Of a DNA stretch of 12,316 bases, positions 7,877 to 12,316 are shown piece after piece (the first letter of the stretch is position 1; the number at the start of each line of letters is the position of its first letter). Origin of the DNA: Chloroflexaceae bacterium UBA1466 (lineage in GTDB: Bacteria > Chloroflexota > Chloroflexia > Chloroflexales > Chloroflexaceae); NCBI GenBank assembly GCA_002325605.1, contig DCSM01000184.1, positions 1-12,316 on the forward strand, in the 5' to 3' direction. The position numbers and the translations under genes were made by a program. Under the pieces are notes generated by a model. The model did no database searches. It saw only the letters and a list, made by a program, of their open reading frames with translations, and was not told the origin of the DNA.

Positions 7877-8246
7877 TCTCGCCCAAAGTTTGTTCGCTAT
7901 ATTGCCCTTCAAAGGCTTCTAATGCTGCTCGTGCCAGTGCAAGGGGGTAGGCATCGCTGATCGTTTCGTGTAAGGTCTCGGTATCCAGGTAAGATCCCCT
8001 TGCCTTGCGGCGCTTGTTTATTCTGATGATTTGCACTCCTGCATTCCGAATGGATAGCTCCCATGAGCGGGTCATGCGCTTTTCAGCAGCCTGCTTGATA
8101 AGATGGAGCAAGAGAATCGTCAAGAAGCTATGAATTTTGTTAATCTTATCGTCGCGGCTCATTTCTTCCATCTCCCCAAGCAAGTCCAGCGCTTCGGCAT
8201 AGCGCTGGTGTTCAAGGTGGTCACGCAGTTGCAATAATTCTTCCAT
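7815..8246 (-). CDS. DUF29 family protein, upstream copy of a tandem pair
   Basis: This 143-residue soluble helical protein is a paralogue of the next gene downstream. It carries the same N-terminal block (1-38), followed by LLLHLIKQAAEKR, RSWELSIRNAG and INKRRKARGSYL, which fits the DUF29 pattern better than the second copy does. The C-terminal half is helical (YPLALARAALEAFEGQYSE) and ends in VDQGAIEAQALAL, shared with the paralogue. No function is established for the family. The ATG has AAGGAG 6 bases upstream (8253-8258), a much better signal than that of the downstream copy. It follows the DUF2442 gene after a 79-base gap in which I see no terminator and no convincing promoter. Confidence 0.87.
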   Translation of the reverse strand: MEELLQLRDHLEHQRYAEALDLLGEMEEMSRDDKINKIHSFLTILLLHLIKQAAEKRMTRSWELSIRNAGVQIIRINKRRKARGSYLDTETLHETISDAYPLALARAALEAFEGQYSEQTLGEMVDQGAIEAQALALITASSE

Positions 8247-8252
8247 GCTTTG

Positions 8253-8258
8253 CTCCTT
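8253..8258 (-). promoter_or_regulatory. Ribosome binding site of the upstream DUF29 gene
   Basis: AAGGAG on the minus strand, 6 bases before the ATG at 8246, defines the start of this copy. Confidence 0.75.
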
Positions 8259-8325
8259 CAGCTGTTTATTTGAATATGTTGAGCATTATTTGCCTCAGAG
8301 GATCTTTTTTTCTCTACTTCTGCGC

Positions 8326-8586
8326 TCAATCGCTTGGCAAACCGAGCAGACTAGCAATCGAAACGTCCTCGTCTATGGCTTCCCAATGGATGCCTTTGCC
8401 ACCGCCGCTAAGTTCCCATTGGTCGCGTTGCTTTGGAGTCGCATGAAGCAAACGTGGAAACCATCCTACGGGCACAGCTATCTCGCACCCATCAGCAAGT
8501 TGCACTCTCAGCATAGTCCCATCACATGCTACCGCGATTGCCAATGGCAAGAGTTCCATAGTATGAATCTGAACCAAAGGAATCAT
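8326..8586 (-). CDS. DUF2442 domain protein
   Basis: This 86-residue protein shows the DUF2442 pattern: VACDGTMLRVQLADGCEIAVPVGWFPRLLHAT in the first half (the VPxxWFPRL core at 38-46), then QWELSGGGKGIHWEAIDEDVSIASLLG. Family knowledge: DUF2442 proteins are often encoded beside DUF4160 proteins and are suspected components of toxin-antitoxin-like pairs, but activity is not firmly established. No DUF4160 gene is visible next to this one. The gene starts 20 bases after the epimerase stop and has no clear Shine-Dalgarno; a second ATG at codon 10 (8559) is an alternative start. Same-strand close spacing suggests it is transcribed with the glycan genes. Confidence 0.85.
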   Translation of the reverse strand: MIPLVQIHTMELLPLAIAVACDGTMLRVQLADGCEIAVPVGWFPRLLHATPKQRDQWELSGGGKGIHWEAIDEDVSIASLLGLPSD

Positions 8587-8606
8587 CGCTGTAAGCTAGA
8601 ACAAGG

Positions 8607-9566
8607 CTACTTGCGCTTGGTGGTATTATACCACTGAGCAGTCTCATTTAACCCTTGCTGAAGTGTAAATGGTGGTTGCCAGCCAAGAGTATCTCGAATT
8701 TTACTACTGTCAATGACCAATGAACCCAATAAGCGGCTGACAGCGTCAGTTTTACCGACTAAACGACCTGCTAGGCGAATGAGAAAGGGAGAAAAAGGAA
8801 GAAGTCTGGCGGGGATATTCAGGGCCTTTGCAATGAAGCGGATCAAGCTTGGAGTCGAAACATCTTCATTGTCGCTGATTAGGAAGGTTTGATTAGCTGC
8901 TTTTGGGTGATGAGTACAAAGTAGAAGAGCATCAACGAGATTACTGACAGAAATAAGGCTTCTTAAATTCTGAATCGCCCCCAGTGGTAGAGGAAAACCA
9001 CGGTCAATGACTTGTATTAGGCGTAAAAAGTTTGCTTTTACCCCAGGGCCATACATCAGAGGAGGACGAAGGATTACGAACTCCATCTTCGTCTCTCCAG
9101 TTATCTGTTGAAGCTCTTGCTCTGCTTCCCATTTACTTATGCCATAAGCATCTTGTGGTGATGGAGGATCATCTTCATTGAAAGGGCCATCTTTGGTTTC
9201 TTCACCATTGACTTTGATAGAACTTACAAAGATGAAGCGACGAACCCCTGCTTTTACTGCTTGTCGTGCAAAGTTCGCAGTTCCATCAACATTCACTCTC
9301 CTATATTCGGCAAGAGGATTACCCGCTTGCTCATTCATAACATGGGCACGATTCGCCAGATGAATAACAACGTCTATCCCATCCAAAGCCATAGACCAAT
9401 CAGTTGCAGGGCCAATATCGCCTACTGTGCAATAGTCTTGTAAGTTTGAGCCAGGATTGGGAATAGTCTTAACCGCAGCACGAAATGCTATTCCTGTTTC
9501 GGTCAAAGATTTGCAAAGAGTTTGTCCGACGAAGCCAGTGGAGCCAGTGAGGAGTATAAGGGTCAT
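8607..9566 (-). CDS. WbpV-like SDR nucleotide-sugar epimerase/reductase
   Basis: This 319-residue extended short-chain dehydrogenase is of typical length. The NAD(P)-binding motif GSTGFVG is at 8-14, the strand-end SSIKVNGE at 115-122, and the catalytic Y141xxxK145 lies in AYGISKWEAE. The segments HLANRAHVMNE, PPLMYGPGVKANFLRL and LGSLVIDSSKIRDTLGWQPP resemble the WbpV/Gne-type group. That group converts UDP-linked 4-keto or N-acetylhexosamine sugars (for example toward UDP-QuiNAc) for WbpL/WecA-type transferases, and it often sits beside them. The exact reaction cannot be read from sequence. I chose the ATG at 9566 because GAGAGG lies 6 bases upstream and the Rossmann fold begins at once. 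A GTG 21 codons earlier would add an unconserved extension that runs into the preceding GT2 reading frame. Confidence 0.9.
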   Translation of the reverse strand: MTLILLTGSTGFVGQTLCKSLTETGIAFRAAVKTIPNPGSNLQDYCTVGDIGPATDWSMALDGIDVVIHLANRAHVMNEQAGNPLAEYRRVNVDGTANFARQAVKAGVRRFIFVSSIKVNGEETKDGPFNEDDPPSPQDAYGISKWEAEQELQQITGETKMEFVILRPPLMYGPGVKANFLRLIQVIDRGFPLPLGAIQNLRSLISVSNLVDALLLCTHHPKAANQTFLISDNEDVSTPSLIRFIAKALNIPARLLPFSPFLIRLAGRLVGKTDAVSRLLGSLVIDSSKIRDTLGWQPPFTLQQGLNETAQWYNTTKRK

Positions 9567-9572
9567 AAATAC

Positions 9573-9578
9573 CCTCTC
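9573..9578 (-). promoter_or_regulatory. Ribosome binding site deciding the epimerase start
   Basis: GAGAGG on the minus strand lies 6 bases before the ATG at 9566. It favours this start over the upstream GTG at 9629. Confidence 0.65.
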
Positions 9579-9585
9579 ATATACA

Positions 9586-10380
9586 TTACCAGATTTTGTA
9601 TCCCCATCGGGCAAAATAGCGAACGGCACTCTTCAAGAAGACCTTTTTCCATTTCAAACTTTTATGAGAAGAGCGTCTCCAAAAATGAATAACGGATGTT
9701 TCGTGACAATATGCTGTTCGATGAGTACGTTGTACCCGACGACAAAGGTCTACATCTTAAAAGTAAAGAAAAAAACTTTCATCAAAACCACCTAAAGATT
9801 TCAACAGGTCAGTCTTGCAAAACAGGAACGAGCCACTAAGAAAAGAGACATCGTAATTGTAGTCATATCCTACATCTCTCATTTCATAGTAGTCCATGCG
9901 TTGTTGAAAAAGAGGTTGGAATGGTTTGGGAAGAAAACCTCTAAGAAAGAGATCAAGAAGAGTAGGGTATCGTTTGTTAAGTCCTTGAATAGTTCGGTCT
10001 GGGTTGAGGATTTTTGGTGATGCAACGCCAATGTCCGGATGTTGGTCCATGAAATCTCGTAGGGTGGCAAAGATATCAGGTTCAACAATCATGTCAGCAT
10101 TCATAATCACAAAATAACGACCTTTCGCTTTACGGAGGTTCATGTTGTGATTTTCACCATACCCCGCGATATTGGGGTTGTAGGTAATCTCTATTTCTGG
10201 AAAGTGTTGCCGCACGAATTCGCAAGTCCCATCGTTTGAGCGGTTATCTACGATGAGGATCTCTGAGAGAAGTGATTGAGCGGCTAATAACACGGATGGA
10301 AGAAGACGCTCAATATCATTACGTTGGTTATGACCTACTATTGAGACTGTTACTTCCAAATGTTCTGGATAAGTGTCCAT
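9586..10380 (-). pseudogene. GT2 glycosyltransferase interrupted by an in-frame TAA
   Basis: The first 207 codons encode a clear GT-A fold GT2 domain: VTVSIVGHNQRNDIERLL (10-27), EILIVDNRSNDGT (40-52), GYGENHNMNLRKAKGRYFVIMNADM (73-97, with the metal-binding NAD at 94-96) and GGFDESFFLYF (197-207). Translation then meets TAA (9759-9757). Reading on in the same frame gives 56 more codons, starting DVDLCRR and ending RYFARWGYKIW, before a second TAA (9588-9586). The two halves join into the standard FFLYFEDVDLCRR motif if the TAA was GAA or GAG, and the tail looks like the usual C-terminus of rhamnosyltransferase-like GT2 enzymes. The truncated product would lack the ED motif that carries the catalytic base. 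A nonsense mutation, a sequencing error or recoding could explain it. The start ATG overlaps the TAA of the preceding remnant (TAATG). The epimerase begins 19 bases after the distal stop. Confidence 0.85.
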
Positions 10381-10613
10381 TACTCCTGCTTAATCATTGT
10401 AATCCACGGACACACAACATTGCGAGTGTTCTGGATAATCCGAACATAGGGATAGTGTTGTTTCACAAGTTGTGGCGTATCATCAGTTGAAGTATTGTCT
10501 ACAACAATAACTTCGTAAGTAATAGTTGAATCGCTGGTCTGTAGCGAATCTAGGCACATACGGATGACGTTCCAGCAGTTGAGCGAAACCATGCAAATGG
10601 ATAGGTCTAGCAT
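10380..10613 (-). pseudogene. GT2 glycosyltransferase N-terminal remnant (77 codons)
   Basis: Residues 1-66 are a typical GT2 start: LDLSICMVSLNCWNVIRMCLDSL, then YEVIVVDNTSTDDTPQLV and the IIQNTRNV strand. The GFxxxNNxGI region expected next is not recognisable, and the frame ends in TAA after 11 more codons. The metal-binding DXD, acceptor region and ED motif are all absent, so it cannot be an active transferase by itself. It overlaps the upstream GT2 stop by 7 bases and shares one base with the next GT2 start (TAATG), so it sits seamlessly in the operon. The simplest reading is a gene cut down by internal deletion, possibly with a frameshift near codon 67. A short regulatory protein is a less likely alternative. 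Confidence 0.75.
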
Positions 10614-11605
10614 TTATTTGTTTTTCCTGAAGGGAAGATATGTGATCCTTTTTCTTTCCAACGAGAATGTAACCAGTTGTAAGATAGCAATTGTTCAATG
10701 TAATCCAAAGAGACAAGTCTTTGTGATTGAATCATCTTGCGTTTTTGAAGCATCAATCCCGTTCCTTTGAAAGCATCTCTCTTAGCCTGAATATACGATT
10801 TTAACAAACCTTTTCTGGCAAAAAAAACAAAACTAAGAACATTATATAACACATGAGAGGAAAATCCTTTGACTATCAAAGGATAGGGCATATTTTTGAA
10901 GAATACATACTCAATGTTTCTGTGGCCATAATAGACATAGGTGTGTCCATAAGTTCCCATGGTTGCATTAACCTTGTGATATACACGTGCTGTAGGAACA
11001 TACAGACATCGATATCCTCTCAATTGTGCACGAAAGCTCAAATCTATATCCTCGAAAATGAGAAAGAAATCTTCATCCAATAAGCCAATATCATCAAAAA
11101 GTGTTTTTCGGTAGACTGCTGCTCCAGCGCATGCCCCAAATACTTCGCAAGGTTCATTATAAGATTCGGACGACTCTAGTCTTCCTCTTTTTCCTCCTGC
11201 ACCACTGATACTATAGGTATCACCTGCTGAATCAAGTATAGTACGTTGGTCAAACAAAAGCATTTTTGATGCACAGAAACCAATTTGAGGATTTTGCTGA
11301 AGAGCAAAGACCATCTCTGCTGCCCAATTCACATCTGACTCGGTATCATTGTTCAACAAAGCAATATATTCGCCTCGTGCCTGTTCTATCCCCCTATTAT
11401 TACCTCCACAAAACCCTTGATTATTTGGTAAGGCTATTACTCGTACCCATGGAAAATTCTCGTGAATATACGTAACTGAACCATCTGTTGAACCGTTGTC
11501 AACTAGGATAACTTCCATATCTCGAAATGTTTGTCGAGCTAAAGAACTTAGACAATCATTGAGATGGTTCGTGCCGTTCCAATTGAGAACGATGATTGTA
11601 AGCAT
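10607..11605 (-). CDS. GT2 family glycosyltransferase (rhamnosyltransferase-like)
   Basis: This 332-residue protein is an apparently intact GT2 enzyme of normal length. Motifs in order: LTIIVLNWNGTNHL (2-15), EVILVDNGSTDGS (31-43), GFCGGNNRGIEQARGEYIALLNND (64-87, metal-binding NND at 85-87), GACAGAAVYRKTLFDDIGLLDEDFF (157-181) and IFEDIDLSFRAQLRGY (183-198, catalytic ED). The C-terminal part (230-330) is helical and partly hydrophobic, as in membrane-associated members that add sugars to undecaprenyl-linked intermediates in the cytoplasm. The donor sugar cannot be read from sequence. The ATG is firm because LTIIVLNWN is the canonical first strand. The start overlaps the end of the Wzy-like gene by 50 bases, and the stop overlaps the GT2 remnant by 7. 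Its codons are A+T-rich compared with the left half of the window. Confidence 0.93.
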   Translation of the reverse strand: MLTIIVLNWNGTNHLNDCLSSLARQTFRDMEVILVDNGSTDGSVTYIHENFPWVRVIALPNNQGFCGGNNRGIEQARGEYIALLNNDTESDVNWAAEMVFALQQNPQIGFCASKMLLFDQRTILDSAGDTYSISGAGGKRGRLESSESYNEPCEVFGACAGAAVYRKTLFDDIGLLDEDFFLIFEDIDLSFRAQLRGYRCLYVPTARVYHKVNATMGTYGHTYVYYGHRNIEYVFFKNMPYPLIVKGFSSHVLYNVLSFVFFARKGLLKSYIQAKRDAFKGTGLMLQKRKMIQSQRLVSLDYIEQLLSYNWLHSRWKEKGSHIFPSGKTNKC

Positions 11606-12316
11606 AATTTCTACACCATAATTTATAAGTTATTATGAAAAACCACGCGGGGAGTAGCAGGTAAGTATCTTGAAGACAAACAAAGACAACAGAAAAAACT
11701 AGCAAGGGATTCATATGTGATTTTATTGATTCAGCTAAGAAGAGCAAAATCAGAAAAAAAGATACTGCAATTCCCATATCTCTTGTAAACTGCAAAATAC
11801 CAGCACCACTGATCATAACATTTTCTTGGGTCATGTTAAATTGAACCGATTTATAACCCAGAATTCCATAACCAAAAGGTTTTTCTATGATTGAATTCCA
11901 TACCTCTGCGTATGCCTCAAATCTTACTAAAAGAGGGTTGTTACCATGTTCTCCGTGAGAAAGAAACATTGATAGTTCACTAGGTGTTAGTCTAAACCTA
12001 CCTATAGGGATTTCTAGGAAGAATAGAGTCACAAAAACGATAATTAAGGGAACTGCCATCAGAGGAATGTGTTTCCGGTATTTTGCTGTGTAATATGTAA
12101 TTAAGAGTGCAATACCTAGATTTGAGAAAGAGAACAAGATCATAACCAAGACAAGAATTTTATAAATAGGCTTATCGCGTATAGTGTCTAGGAAGAACAG
12201 AGCTAAAAATGCTGAGAATACAAAAAAACTAGGCTCACCTGCCAGCCCTCCGAATCTGAGCAGCCCGATTTCACTTTCATAAATAATATATCTTGGATAT
12301 AAAGGGCTGTAAAATC
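11556..12316 (-). CDS. Wzy-like O-antigen/polysaccharide polymerase, 5' end beyond the window
   Basis: The reading frame is open from its TGA at 11556-11558 to the right edge, so 252 residues are visible and the start lies outside. Near the edge it reads RFGGLAGEPSFF, a motif typical of Wzy-type polymerases, followed by alternating hydrophobic helices and a loop with GEHGNNPLLVRFEAYAEVWNSIIEKPFGYGILGY. The last helices span LLVFSVVFVCLQDTYLLLPAWFFIITYKLW, followed by a short basic tail. The family polymerises undecaprenyl-linked repeat units in the periplasm. Any shorter call starting at an internal TTG (12149) would miss the EPS motif and two helices. The last 50 bases overlap the next GT2 gene, which is long for an operon overlap. 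DNA here is visibly A+T-rich. Confidence 0.85.
   Translation of the reverse strand, partial: FYSPLYPRYIIYESEIGLLRFGGLAGEPSFFVFSAFLALFFLDTIRDKPIYKILVLVMILFSFSNLGIALLITYYTAKYRKHIPLMAVPLIIVFVTLFFLEIPIGRFRLTPSELSMFLSHGEHGNNPLLVRFEAYAEVWNSIIEKPFGYGILGYKSVQFNMTQENVMISGAGILQFTRDMGIAVSFFLILLFLAESIKSHMNPLLVFSVVFVCLQDTYLLLPAWFFIITYKLWCRNYAYNHRSQLERHEPSQ

Noticed and set aside
8296..8317. CCTC-A-GAGG followed by a T-run on the plus strand, terminator-like
   Set aside because: The loop would be one base, which is not physically feasible, and no plus-strand gene ends here.
8245..8637. Plus-strand open frame of 130 codons opposite DUF2442 and the end of the epimerase
   Set aside because: It is antisense to two well-supported genes, lacks a ribosome binding site and has no recognisable domain.
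9567..9629. Longer epimerase start at GTG 9629
   Set aside because: The extra 21 residues are unlike the family, overlap the GT2 tail in another frame, and the ATG at 9566 has its own ribosome binding site.
1..12316. CRISPR arrays, tRNA or rRNA genes, insertion sequences, HIP1 octamers (GCGATCGC)
   Set aside because: I scanned for these by eye and found none. The absence of HIP1 does not exclude Cyanobacteria.

Overview
The window looks like a chromosomal stretch from a Gram-negative-type environmental bacterium, most likely a cyanobacterium or a member of Chloroflexota. The case rests on gene content: a Uma2-type nuclease, two DUF29 proteins, an orphan DUF2442 protein and a large REC-PAS-PAS-GAF-SpoIIE phosphatase, a combination common in those phyla. 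No rRNA, tRNA or other taxonomic anchor is present, so the assignment is tentative. Only the first gene is on the plus strand; everything from 1453 to the right edge is on the minus strand.

Left part (1-4170): an unrecognised 431-residue protein with two C-terminal membrane helices (61-1356) converges on a five-domain response-regulator/PP2C phosphatase (1453-4035). A perfect 15-bp hairpin between them (1391-1424) looks like a bidirectional terminator. The phosphatase has its own extended -10 promoter (4098-4125) and a good ribosome binding site.

Right part (4175-12316): one long, tightly packed minus-strand block that reads as a surface-polysaccharide (O-antigen/exopolysaccharide) cluster. 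In transcription order it holds a Wzy-like polymerase (cut by the right edge), an intact GT2 glycosyltransferase, a 77-codon GT2 N-terminal remnant, a second GT2 broken by an in-frame TAA exactly at its ED catalytic motif, a WbpV-like SDR epimerase/reductase, four small accessory genes (DUF2442, DUF29, DUF29, Uma2), a WecA/WbpL-type initiating glycosyl-1-phosphate transferase, and an O-antigen ligase-like membrane protein. The likely logic is that the WecA-type enzyme starts the repeat unit on undecaprenyl phosphate, the SDR makes its nucleotide-sugar substrate, GT2 enzymes extend it, and Wzy and the ligase-like protein polymerise or transfer it.

The points most worth a second look are the nonsense codon and the adjacent GT2 remnant (a decaying or diversifying glycosyltransferase region), the accessory cassette lying between two genes that usually work together, the tandem DUF29 pair with 12 purely synonymous differences at one end and an almost unchanged stretch at the other, and a drop in G+C toward the right end that suggests imported glycan genes.
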